Source: a virus
DNA: 43,792 nt
Virus record (IMG/VR): IMGVR_UViG_3300042938_000662
Coordinates: 1 to 43,792 of that record
Reading direction: 5' to 3' (one strand)
Shown here: positions 15,265 through 22,126 of the stretch, piece by piece
Layout of the letters: every line of letters begins with the position of its first letter
Numbering within the stretch: the first letter of the stretch is position 1
Made by a program: the position numbers and the translations under genes
The notes under the pieces: model-generated
Seen by the model: only the letters and a program-made list of their open reading frames with translations
Database searches by the model: none
What the model was told of the DNA's origin: nothing

Positions 15265-15564
15265 ATGGAAATTATTATAGCATTGGTGGTTTTTGGTGGC
15301 ATACTTTGGTTCTATTACAGCCGTGATGGGAAGAAATCAGATGAAGTAGTCACATCTGCCCCAGATAATGTCACTGCCCCTTACAAAGTTCCAGAGCCAG
15401 CCGCTACTACGCCGATTCCTTTGGTTGTGGAAGCAGTTAAACCTGTAAAAGCTAAAGCACCTGCTAAGCCAAAAGCACCAGCAAAGGCAAAAGCTCCGGC
15501 AGCTACAAAAGCCAAAGCCCCTGCTAAGCCTAGAGCACCAAAAGCTAAGCCGACTGTAGCTTAA
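15265..15564 (+). CDS. membrane-anchored Lys/Ala/Pro-rich protein, 99 aa
   Basis: Residues 2-18 (EIIIALVVFGGILWFYY) form an N-terminal membrane helix. From about residue 55 the protein is a repetitive Lys/Ala/Pro tail built from KAPAKP and KAKAPA units, similar in composition to histone H1-like tails. The tail should be cytoplasmic and disordered, able to bind DNA or other polyanions near the membrane. The ribosome site TAGGAG precedes the ATG. Its stop overlaps the next start (TAATG at 15562-15566). Function unknown. Confidence 0.65.
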   Translation: MEIIIALVVFGGILWFYYSRDGKKSDEVVTSAPDNVTAPYKVPEPAATTPIPLVVEAVKPVKAKAPAKPKAPAKAKAPAATKAKAPAKPRAPKAKPTVA

Positions 15565-16265
15565 TGAATATAGGGTTTGATGTTATTAGCGACCTAAATC
15601 TGGACGCTGAAGATAGCTTTGAATGGGAAGGTAAGGCTACAAGCCTATACCTAATCATAGCTGGAAATATAAGCAGTGATTTGCGAGTAATACATCAAAC
15701 TCTGGTTCATCTATCCAGATACTATCAAGGTATCTTTTATGTTGCAGGATCATTAGAACATGATAACTTGCACTTGGTAAAGAATAGATATTTAGAACTA
15801 GCACACATTTGTAAAGCAATCAAAAATGTAGCATTTTTGCATAGGCATGTAGTGATTATAAATGGTATCGCTATATTAGGCGCAAATGGATTATATGGGA
15901 GTAATTCGATTGCATCTACTACACTAGAAAAACTACATCTACATGCACAACATGTAGAAGATGTATCCTATATAGGTTCTAGTTTAGAAAAACTACAACT
16001 TCATTTAGACGTTAAAAAGATTATCATAGTCACACATTGTACTCCTAGTCCCGGATTATTCTTTGGAGAAGAACCAAATGATTTAGCGGATCAAATACCG
16101 TTAATACAAACACTTGGATGGGATTCAGAACATAAAGTGTGTAACTGGATTTATGGAAGTTTTAATAAAACAGTTGATACCACAATAGACAATGTTACTT
16201 ATATTAATAACTCATCCTATCATAGAGAACCCTATTGGGCAAAAAGATTTGAAGTAGAAGTTTAA
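15564..16265 (+). CDS. degenerate metallophosphoesterase-like protein (probable pseudoenzyme), 233 aa
   Basis: The calcineurin-like phosphoesterase layout is clear but the metal ligands are replaced. SDLHL has become SDLNL (9-13, N12 for His), GDI has become GNI (34-36), GNHE has become GSLEH (62-66), and the final GHxH has become YGSFN. Only VTHCTPSPGL keeps a histidine. All hydrophobic core segments remain, so the fold is probably kept under selection and this is not a decaying gene. It may bind a nucleotide or protein without cleaving, or antagonise the intact paralog at 8516-7668. It is coupled to the upstream membrane protein by a one-base overlap. Confidence 0.68.
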   Translation: MNIGFDVISDLNLDAEDSFEWEGKATSLYLIIAGNISSDLRVIHQTLVHLSRYYQGIFYVAGSLEHDNLHLVKNRYLELAHICKAIKNVAFLHRHVVIINGIAILGANGLYGSNSIASTTLEKLHLHAQHVEDVSYIGSSLEKLQLHLDVKKIIIVTHCTPSPGLFFGEEPNDLADQIPLIQTLGWDSEHKVCNWIYGSFNKTVDTTIDNVTYINNSSYHREPYWAKRFEVEV

Positions 16266-16567
16266 GCCTCTGCTTCTACTTTAATCTGTAATGGAAAGCC
16301 CTGACTGCGGGCATCTAATGTCACTTCAATGCCTTTTTGTTCAGCAATCTCATACGGTAACACAGCAACTACCGCACTTCCCTGATCGTGAATATTTACT
16401 GTTAATGAAGATGCAGTATCCTGATTGTAGTTAAAATACTCAATCAAACTATTAACCACAAAGTTCATACTGGTAACCTCATCATTGATATAAATGATTT
16501 TATACAATGGTGGTTCTGACAGAGCAAGATTTGGTTTGATTTTAATTTTTGTATCAGTTTTAGACAT
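16262..16567 (-). CDS. clpS: ClpS-like adaptor protein, 101 aa
   Basis: Adaptor that in bacteria delivers N-degron substrates to ClpAP. The sequence PPLYKIIYINDEVTSMNFVV followed by NSLIEYFNY aligns with ClpS, and the N-degron pocket residues appear conserved: N28-D29-E30 (bacterial NDD/NDE) and H60 in NIHDQG. C-terminal AVVAVLPYEIAEQKG also fits. I chose the ATG at 16567 (MSKTDTK), because the longer frame to 16606 runs through a hairpin in the leader. No ClpA is visible here, so it should work with host ClpA, or with phage ClpX in an unusual way. Confidence 0.88.
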   Translation of the reverse strand: MSKTDTKIKIKPNLALSEPPLYKIIYINDEVTSMNFVVNSLIEYFNYNQDTASSLTVNIHDQGSAVVAVLPYEIAEQKGIEVTLDARSQGFPLQIKVEAEA

Positions 16568-16584
16568 AATTTTCTTTTGTAAAT

Positions 16585-16606
16585 GTGTGCGAGTTACCCC
16601 GCACAC
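16585..16606 (-). promoter_or_regulatory. hairpin in the clpS leader
   Basis: Inverted repeat GTGTGCG / CGCACAC (7 bp, 8-nt loop) between the hsp20 stop and the clpS start. On the minus-strand mRNA it lies about 18 nt upstream of the clpS ATG. On the plus strand it is followed by TTGTTTT, so it might also weakly terminate transcription arriving from 15265-16265. Confidence 0.5.
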
Positions 16607-16624
16607 TTGTTTTAATGAAACACT

Positions 16625-16653
16625 ATTATATTATTTAGTGTAAGTAATAGCAA
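16625..16653 (-). promoter_or_regulatory. sigma70-type promoter for clpS
   Basis: TTGCTA (16648-16653), 17-nt spacer, perfect TATAAT (16625-16630), overlapping the last codons of hsp20. It would start a short clpS transcript beginning just before the 16585-16606 hairpin. Confidence 0.6.
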
Positions 16654-17080
16654 TAGACTTGGGCTTTTGTTCTTCAGGAACTTCACGTTTTAAGTGAATA
16701 CTTAAGATACCTAATTCTAAATGTGCGTTCTCAATTTCTACGTGATCCGCAAGACGGAACTCACGACGGAAATTACGTTCACTAATACCTTTGTGTAGAT
16801 ATGTAGGTTCCATATCAGTCTCAATACTATTCAATGCATGATTACCTTCAATGATTAAAAAGTTTTTCTCTTTAGTTACTGATAGATTATCAGGCCCAAA
16901 TCCTGCAACAGCAAGACTAATCATATATTCATCTTCATTAATCTGAACGATGTTGTATGGAGGATAGTTTGTTTGTTGTGCTTGATTTCGAGTTAGTTCG
17001 TCAAACATACGGTCGAAACCGACTGAGAACTTATGAATAGATGGAATATCTATGGAACGAAGGGTTAATTGATTTGTCAT
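16631..17080 (-). CDS. small heat-shock protein, IbpA/Hsp20 family, 149 aa
   Basis: ATP-independent holdase that binds unfolding proteins. The protein matches IbpA-type sHsps: N-terminal FSVGFDRMFDELTRNQAQ, then YPPYNIVQINEDEYMISLAV and AGF starting the alpha-crystallin domain, YLHKGISERNFRREFRLAD in its middle and GILSIHLKREVPEEQKPKSI at the end, with I-x-I-type residues near the C-terminus. Phage sHsps are known from T4-like cyanophages. The 5' leader has ROSE-like elements (described separately), the control used for ibpA in enterobacteria. It is flanked by bS21/ClpX upstream and ClpS downstream. Confidence 0.92.
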   Translation of the reverse strand: MTNQLTLRSIDIPSIHKFSVGFDRMFDELTRNQAQQTNYPPYNIVQINEDEYMISLAVAGFGPDNLSVTKEKNFLIIEGNHALNSIETDMEPTYLHKGISERNFRREFRLADHVEIENAHLELGILSIHLKREVPEEQKPKSIAITYTK

Positions 17081-17133
17081 GTTTTTCTCCTATAAGCAAG
17101 ATGACATATTTCAGACCCGACCATCGGCATCTG
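17075..17133 (-). promoter_or_regulatory. ROSE-like RNA-thermometer candidate in the hsp20 leader
   Basis: On the minus-strand RNA, hairpin I lies at 17133-17112 (CAGAU with one bulged G, CCGA, UGG loop, UCGG, GUCUG). Hairpin II pairs UGUCAU (17106-17101) perfectly with AUGACA (17080-17075), which contains the start codon. Inside it, UUGCU (17099-17095) faces the Shine-Dalgarno AGGAG (17091-17087) across a 3-nt loop, the U(U/C)GCU-against-AGGA arrangement of ROSE elements with a G-G mismatch. Both ribosome site and start codon would be masked until heated. A TATAAT -10 sits at 17145-17150 with a poor -35, so the leader is about 58 nt. Confidence 0.6.
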
Positions 17134-17144
17134 AATACATATTT

Positions 17145-17150
17145 ATTATA
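17145..17150 (-). promoter_or_regulatory. -10 element upstream of hsp20
   Basis: Perfect TATAAT on the minus strand, about 65 nt before the hsp20 ATG. No good -35 is found at 16-18 nt (the best is TAGATT), so an activator or a different sigma factor may be needed. Confidence 0.45.
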
Positions 17151-17185
17151 ATAAAAATATGCAAAAAAATCTACTATTTAGGAAC

Positions 17186-17401
17186 TTAAAAGTCTTTTTT
17201 TGGGAGACTCTGGTCTCTCAAAAATTTCTGCCATCTACGTTTAGCCTGGCTCTTTGCTAGTTTGCGTTTGATAGTGGGTTTTACATATTCCTGACGGTCA
17301 CGCACCTCTTGTAAGGTACCGTAGTCTGCGATAACTTTTTTAAATTTTCGCAATGCTTTGTCTACGTTTCCGTCCTGAACTAAAACCTTTCTACCTCTCA
17401 T
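17186..17401 (-). CDS. rpsU: ribosomal protein bS21, 71 aa
   Basis: Phage-encoded homologue of small-subunit protein bS21, which sits near the anti-Shine-Dalgarno region and affects initiation. The sequence keeps the bS21 pattern: VDKALRKFKK (14-23), GTLQEVRDRQEYVKPTIKRK (28-47) and a long basic helix (SQAKRRWQKFLRDQ). Length equals bacterial bS21. bS21 is the most common ribosomal protein reported in viral genomes. Its ATG overlaps the clpX stop (ATGA at 17401-17398), so it is made from the clpX transcript. It may bias host ribosomes toward phage messages; that effect is inference. Confidence 0.9.
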   Translation of the reverse strand: MRGRKVLVQDGNVDKALRKFKKVIADYGTLQEVRDRQEYVKPTIKRKLAKSQAKRRWQKFLRDQSLPKKDF

Positions 17402-18600
17402 ACTATAACTTTTGGCTCCAAAATTTGTTTTCTATCTATATTTATGTTTAATACCTTATTATCACGGTATTTTTTAGTAAAGAACATGTGTGGCATCAAT
17501 ACACGCTCAATCTCAGTATGCAATCCACGTGCCCCTGTCTTAAGTGACATTGTATTCTCTGCTAGTTGGTCTAATGCATCTTCGGTAAAGCTTAACTCAA
17601 TGTTATCTAAACTCAACAAATACTTGTATTGGTCAATGTAGTTATTCTTAATACCAGTCAATACTCTAACTAGTTCTTCTTTAGTCAAATCCTCTACATT
17701 TACCGTAGTAGTAAAACGTCCGATAAACTCGGGAATCATACCGAACTTAACTAAGTCATCCGGACTCACATCACTCAAATCACCCTCTTTACGCTGGTCT
17801 TTGATTTGTGCTCCAAATCCAATACTAGTACCAGTTTGTCTGCTACTGATAATATCTTTTAATCCAACAAATGCACCACCTGCAATGAATAAGATATTCT
17901 TTGTATTCACTTCAATCATATCACCACCGGGATGTTTGCGTCCACCACCAGCTGGAATACGACAAGTTGTACCCTCAACCATTTTTAGTAATGCTTGTTG
18001 AACACCTTCGCCTGACACATCACGTGTGATATTAGCACTCTCACCCTTACGTGCAATCTTATCAATCTCATCAATGAACACAATACCACGTTCAGCTAGT
18101 TTAACATCACCACCTGCGGCATTAAGCAACATACTAATCATTGACTCAACATCATCACCAACGTAACCTGCTTCTGTAATGCTTGTAGCATCAGCAACAA
18201 TAAAGGGCACTTTGAGATATTTGGCAACTGTCTTTGCTAGTAATGTTTTACCTGAACCTGTAGGTCCAACTAACAATACATTGCCCTTAGAAATCTCTAA
18301 GTCTTTTGGTGGACGATTAATACGTTTGTAATGATTGGCAATAGCTACACTCAATACTTTTTTAGCATTATGTTGTCCAATAACATGATTGTCTAAAAAA
18401 TCTTTAATAGATTCAGGATCATATGATACCATATCATCTGACACAAACTCATTTTTACCTTCTTCATCTACCATAAGTGTGTTGCATAGTTCTACACATT
18501 CACTACAAATGGCTACCTCTTCACTTACGATTAGTTTTTTTACATTATCTTTGTGATTACCACAAAATGAGCAATGGTTGAGTTTATTTTCTGTTGACAT
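17398..18600 (-). CDS. clpX: ATP-dependent unfoldase ClpX, 400 aa
   Basis: AAA+ hexamer that unfolds tagged proteins and feeds ClpP. Everything needed is visible: N-terminal zinc-binding domain with C10-x2-C13 and C32-x2-C35, Walker A GPTGSGKT (112-119), pore-1 loop GYVG (145-148), Walker B IVFIDEID (173-180), RKH pore loop (221-223), the ClpP-docking IGF tripeptide (260-262) and a sensor-2 GARGL near the C-terminus. At 400 aa it is slightly shorter than E. coli ClpX. The intact zinc domain, which usually binds adaptors, and IGF loop argue for full function with the clpP product. bS21 follows by translational coupling. Confidence 0.96.
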   Translation of the reverse strand: MSTENKLNHCSFCGNHKDNVKKLIVSEEVAICSECVELCNTLMVDEEGKNEFVSDDMVSYDPESIKDFLDNHVIGQHNAKKVLSVAIANHYKRINRPPKDLEISKGNVLLVGPTGSGKTLLAKTVAKYLKVPFIVADATSITEAGYVGDDVESMISMLLNAAGGDVKLAERGIVFIDEIDKIARKGESANITRDVSGEGVQQALLKMVEGTTCRIPAGGGRKHPGGDMIEVNTKNILFIAGGAFVGLKDIISSRQTGTSIGFGAQIKDQRKEGDLSDVSPDDLVKFGMIPEFIGRFTTTVNVEDLTKEELVRVLTGIKNNYIDQYKYLLSLDNIELSFTEDALDQLAENTMSLKTGARGLHTEIERVLMPHMFFTKKYRDNKVLNINIDRKQILEPKVIV

Positions 18601-18636
18601 ATTAATACTTATCTGTGTTATTTGTTTGAATGATTT

Positions 18637-19605
18637 TTATGGACAGTTGTCATCGGGTACTATACTTAACTCAATACTTTGAATCTGTTTGATAGCATCC
18701 TGCATATTAGTTACACTTAGTTCAATCTTATTTTTCTCTACACGATTTCCGTAGAATACTAGAGTAGAACCTACATCATAGAATGCGGCCTTTTTTCCTG
18801 CAACTGAATCGGGTACATAGCATTGTTGTAAAACGTTTTTATTCTCAAAGTTTTTAACGGTTAAAAGTATATTAGGTTTTTTCTGTTGTAATGTGTTTCT
18901 AACATTAGACACAATCACAACGTCATTAAACTTATATTGATTCTTTGTACCCACAACCCAATCTTTAGGATCTTTTGCCATGACAGTAATATTACCTGGA
19001 CTGTGCTTAAACAATCCATTACTACCATCTTCTAATATACCAAGTGCTTCGTTAAATGAAACAATGAAGTTATGATTCCATGATAACTCTAATGGGATTT
19101 CAATAATACCATTGCGATATGCATCAACTTTGAACTGATGAACACCTTGTGTTAACTTATATGCTTTCTTTGGGTAATCATTTAATACTTGATTCAACAA
19201 GCGATCACCGTTATTCTTACCATATAGATAAGTTTGATATTGATTACTGTGTTTATTAGCTTCAAAGTTTTTAACTTCTTTACCTAAACCTAGTATTCTA
19301 TCAGATAATTTGCTACTTGATACTTGAACATCAACAATAATCTGAATTTGATTTCCTGATTTAAATGTATTAATGATTTTGTAATCAGTTACATAACCGG
19401 CACTATAAACTAAAATTTCATCTTTAACTAGTTTATAGTTGACAGATTCACGTTCTGTGGTTACGACTGATCCAGCAACAATCTCAATCGCTGTTCTAAA
19501 AGCATTTAGTTTAGCTTCTTCGAACGTAGCACCTTGACCACTAACCTGTAGTGCATTTGCAAAGGGAGCTACCAGACACAACAAGCCTGATAAAAGTCTT
19601 TTCAT
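18637..19605 (-). CDS. secreted FlgT/LPP20-like protein, 322 aa
   Basis: Signal peptide at residues 1-18 (cleavage near ANA|L). Residues 20-100 resemble the N-terminal domain of flagellar assembly protein FlgT and related LPP20-type domains: VSGQGATFEEAKLNAFRTAI, a VNYKLVKDEILVYSAGYVTD segment and an IQIIVDVQVSSS strand. The C-terminal about 200 residues are strand-rich and unrecognised, with two cysteines (QQCYVP; DNCP end). Probably periplasmic. Its ATG shares a base with the stop of the upstream lipoprotein gene (TGATG), so both are made together and likely interact. Confidence 0.65.
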   Translation of the reverse strand: MKRLLSGLLCLVAPFANALQVSGQGATFEEAKLNAFRTAIEIVAGSVVTTERESVNYKLVKDEILVYSAGYVTDYKIINTFKSGNQIQIIVDVQVSSSKLSDRILGLGKEVKNFEANKHSNQYQTYLYGKNNGDRLLNQVLNDYPKKAYKLTQGVHQFKVDAYRNGIIEIPLELSWNHNFIVSFNEALGILEDGSNGLFKHSPGNITVMAKDPKDWVVGTKNQYKFNDVVIVSNVRNTLQQKKPNILLTVKNFENKNVLQQCYVPDSVAGKKAAFYDVGSTLVFYGNRVEKNKIELSVTNMQDAIKQIQSIELSIVPDDNCP

Positions 19606-20273
19606 CAGTTACCAAAGCGTTTACGCATATAAGTTGCGGCACGTTCAGTATCATGGTCCCAGCGAATAACTGCCTTGACAGTTTGTCTATCTACGATTTC
19701 AGCATCTTTGAGTAATGCGCCACGCAGTTTACCTTCAGCATTGTTACGAATGCTTTCACTTAATGTACGAACAACCTCGTTGTTGTTTTCACGGATAGCA
19801 AAGTTTGTGTCTTTACTAGCATCTGTATCGCTCATTTCAACATCCTCGTCGGACTTGATACGATTCTTAATGCGGTCTTGCGCTTTCTCTACGTTCTTAG
19901 TGACAGTATTGGCAAAGTTGTTAGAGCCGACACCTTCGTTCATAAAACGAATCAATCGTGCTTTGGCATCCATCTCTGCGGCAATAAATGCACGTTCACG
20001 TAATGCTTCACTATTGCCAAAACTGTTTGCATATCCAGTTACTTCGATAGCTCGGATCTCGCCCTTGACACACATTGCATCACTTACGCCGAACAGTCCT
20101 GTACCAAATGCACAAGACCATTCAATCTTGATACCCTGTCGTTTGAAACTAGAGGTAAGTTTTTGTGCATTGATTGCAGTAATGGGCGCAGATTCTACAC
20201 TTGCATTTTTTCTAGTTGATGAACACCCAGCCAACACTAATGCTACTGAGATTGCTAAAAGTTTGAGTTTCAT
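19605..20273 (-). CDS. LPP20-like lipoprotein, 222 aa
   Basis: Begins with a lipoprotein signal (MKLKLLAISVALVLAGCSS, lipobox LAGC). The middle contains a conserved EVTGYANSFGNSEALRERAF helix and acidic linker (KSDEDVEMSDTDASKD), followed by a strand IVDRQTVKAVIRW, reminiscent of LPP20-type envelope proteins whose ALRERA-like helix and final strand pack together. The frame opens at 20312, but the ATG at 20273 has a CGGAGT ribosome site and the signal peptide, so it is chosen. Upstream is a sigma70 promoter overlapped by a large dyad. Function in the host envelope is unknown. Confidence 0.68.
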   Translation of the reverse strand: MKLKLLAISVALVLAGCSSTRKNASVESAPITAINAQKLTSSFKRQGIKIEWSCAFGTGLFGVSDAMCVKGEIRAIEVTGYANSFGNSEALRERAFIAAEMDAKARLIRFMNEGVGSNNFANTVTKNVEKAQDRIKNRIKSDEDVEMSDTDASKDTNFAIRENNNEVVRTLSESIRNNAEGKLRGALLKDAEIVDRQTVKAVIRWDHDTERAATYMRKRFGN

Positions 20274-20288
20274 ATATACTCCGGTTTC

Positions 20289-20332
20289 GTTAAAGATGTG
20301 TTTATTATACACTATCTTTAACTAAACGTCAA
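20289..20332 (-). promoter_or_regulatory. promoter overlapped by an operator-like dyad
   Basis: TTGACG (20327-20332), 17-nt spacer and TATAAT (20304-20309) on the minus strand. A perfect 9-bp inverted repeat GTTAAAGAT / ATCTTTAAC (20289-20297 and 20314-20322) surrounds the -10, and inner GTGT/ACAC bases extend it to 13 pairs with one extra T. One arm is in the promoter spacer and the other in the transcribed leader, so it can only act as DNA: a probable repressor site. Confidence 0.65.
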
Positions 20333-21912
20333 CTGTTTTGGTTATTCTTTTGAATTTTGATGTAATCTTCAATTTGGGCACGTTCATTCTCTGACAGTAA
20401 ATCAGGATCATATTGCCCATTATCAATCATCTGAATCAAATACTCAAGGTACTTGGTATTGTAAAGGTATGTATTGGATGTTTCTTTGTTGATTACTATC
20501 CAATTCTTACCATCATACTTGTAAACCTTGTTTGGTAATACGTCTACACGGGTAAATACATCACCTTTTTCTGCAACATCAGGAAACTTAGGACCAAATC
20601 CACTACTAACTAGTTTACCCGAATCAACTGATAACTTTAAGAATTCGGGATGCTGACTAAACAACGCATCTCGTTGCATATGTTTACCGTCATATGCTAC
20701 ATATCCGCCCGGCAACTCTTTAAAGGGCAAATCTTGCTTTACTACCATAGTATGGTCTTCATCTGCTGTAGGTTCTTCTTTGGGAGCGACCATTGGCTTA
20801 GTATCAAAACTAACAAACGGTTTACTTAAATAAGGATGTTGTTCTAATATAGATTTTGGTTCTTCTTCTGGCTCTTCAAAAAGTTCATCTTTAACATCAC
20901 AAGATTTATTAGGACAGAAAGGACCTATACCCGGAGCATTGATTAGTTCAGTACCGCACATAAAGCAATGTAATGTAGGGTCACTTGGCTTTGGTTCTAA
21001 GTCTTTAAAGGCTTCATCTTCTTCCGGTGTTACTTCAATGTCATTAATATTTTGTTTAACACTTTGTTTAATCTGTTCAATCTGTTCGTCTGTTAATGGA
21101 CCATCATCTTGTTCATATTTTGGTTCATCTTTAACGGGTTCTTCTTTATCCCATTCTTTACTTGCATTGGCAGCTAACACTAATGCAATAGCTAGTGGAT
21201 CAAATACAATAACAAGTAAAATAATAACCCAACGTACTGCCGCTTCTAACATATTGTTATCAGCATTATCACCATAGATTAATGCGGCAATATATTTTAT
21301 CGGACCGACTTCTGCCTCAACCTTGCGTACCTCGGCAGCAATAGGGGCTCGTTCTTCATTAAGTGCTGTAATTTTTTTCTGTTCGGTTTCAATCTCGGCA
21401 AATAATCTAGTGCGCTCTTTCTGCTGACTTCTACGTATTTGCACCGCTTTATCAGCACCCGTTTCTGTTGTGCTTCGGCCCATAACTTGGTCCACAGCTT
21501 CATCCATTTGTTTAAGTGCTTTGCGATTGGCATCTATATTTTCCTTTGATGTTTTAATCTTTTCATCGTATAACGCAATTTTGTCTTGTACATCACCTGA
21601 GGTGATACCTTGTTCCATGTGTGCTTTACTCAAGAAGCCAAAGATACCCATACTGGTTAGTAATGCCAACGCAATTACCGCTGGTACTAGGTATAGTTTT
21701 AATAACCAACCAGCACGGTGCCAATATTTGCGTAGCCATACTGTAGCAGTAATCTTTCCTACTTCTAATATACCACCCATGATGATAACAGGAATAACCG
21801 CACCTGCAAAGATAGCGGTTAAGCCGATGATACTATACCAGGCAGCTACTGAACTTAACGATAGAGCCACTAACAATGTTAGATTTGAGAATGATAGAAA
21901 TTTTAAGCGCAT
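20329..21912 (-). CDS. membrane protein with coiled coil and zinc ribbon, 527 aa
   Basis: Three or four membrane helices at residues 9-95 (LTLLVALSLSSVAAWYSIIG; AGAVIPVIIMGGILEVG; LYLVPAVIALALLTSMG), then a coiled coil at about 105-205 (repeated KIK/ALKQMDEAVDQV/EIETEQKKITALNEE), another helix pair near 225-250 (WVIILLVIVFDPLAIALVLAA), an acidic linker, a zinc ribbon (CFMCGTE...CPNKSC, about residues 315-340) and a soluble C-terminal domain. This architecture is known to me from uncharacterised proteins of large aquatic myophages. It could organise the host membrane or replication. It precedes no tightly coupled gene. Confidence 0.7.
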   Translation of the reverse strand: MRLKFLSFSNLTLLVALSLSSVAAWYSIIGLTAIFAGAVIPVIIMGGILEVGKITATVWLRKYWHRAGWLLKLYLVPAVIALALLTSMGIFGFLSKAHMEQGITSGDVQDKIALYDEKIKTSKENIDANRKALKQMDEAVDQVMGRSTTETGADKAVQIRRSQQKERTRLFAEIETEQKKITALNEERAPIAAEVRKVEAEVGPIKYIAALIYGDNADNNMLEAAVRWVIILLVIVFDPLAIALVLAANASKEWDKEEPVKDEPKYEQDDGPLTDEQIEQIKQSVKQNINDIEVTPEEDEAFKDLEPKPSDPTLHCFMCGTELINAPGIGPFCPNKSCDVKDELFEEPEEEPKSILEQHPYLSKPFVSFDTKPMVAPKEEPTADEDHTMVVKQDLPFKELPGGYVAYDGKHMQRDALFSQHPEFLKLSVDSGKLVSSGFGPKFPDVAEKGDVFTRVDVLPNKVYKYDGKNWIVINKETSNTYLYNTKYLEYLIQMIDNGQYDPDLLSENERAQIEDYIKIQKNNQNS

Positions 21913-21919
21913 CTAATAT

Positions 21920-22126
21920 TTAGTCTTTAAATAGGTAGCCATAAGTGTTGATAAATTCTTCTACCCCCATTACATACCTGACGGGTATACCTGGACCTGT
22001 CTTAGTCATATAAGTTATCCAGTATATACCCTCATCACGTAATTTAATTTGTGTAACAGTGATTGTAGCACCATCTTCAAATACAAAAGATTTACCTATT
22101 AACTTCTGTAAGTCAGGTGGCATCAT
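21920..22126 (-). CDS. small hypothetical protein, 68 aa
   Basis: A compact beta-rich protein (IGKSFVFEDGATITVTQIKLRDEGIYWITY...) that looks like a small beta-barrel; family unknown. The start overlaps the upstream gene (ATGA at 22126-22123). Confidence 0.55.
   Translation of the reverse strand: MMPPDLQKLIGKSFVFEDGATITVTQIKLRDEGIYWITYMTKTGPGIPVRYVMGVEEFINTYGYLFKD

Noticed and set aside
17190-17225. Hairpin GAGAC-CAGA-GTCTC at the end of bS21 as terminator
   Set aside because: The stem lies in codons and is not followed by a U-run on the transcribed strand.
19675-20325. 216-aa plus-strand frame opposite the lipoprotein gene
   Set aside because: Ser/Leu-rich antisense shadow of a gene with clear lipoprotein signal and promoter.
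21470-21916. 148-aa plus-strand frame opposite the coiled-coil membrane protein
   Set aside because: Antisense of the membrane helices and coiled coil; no ribosome site.
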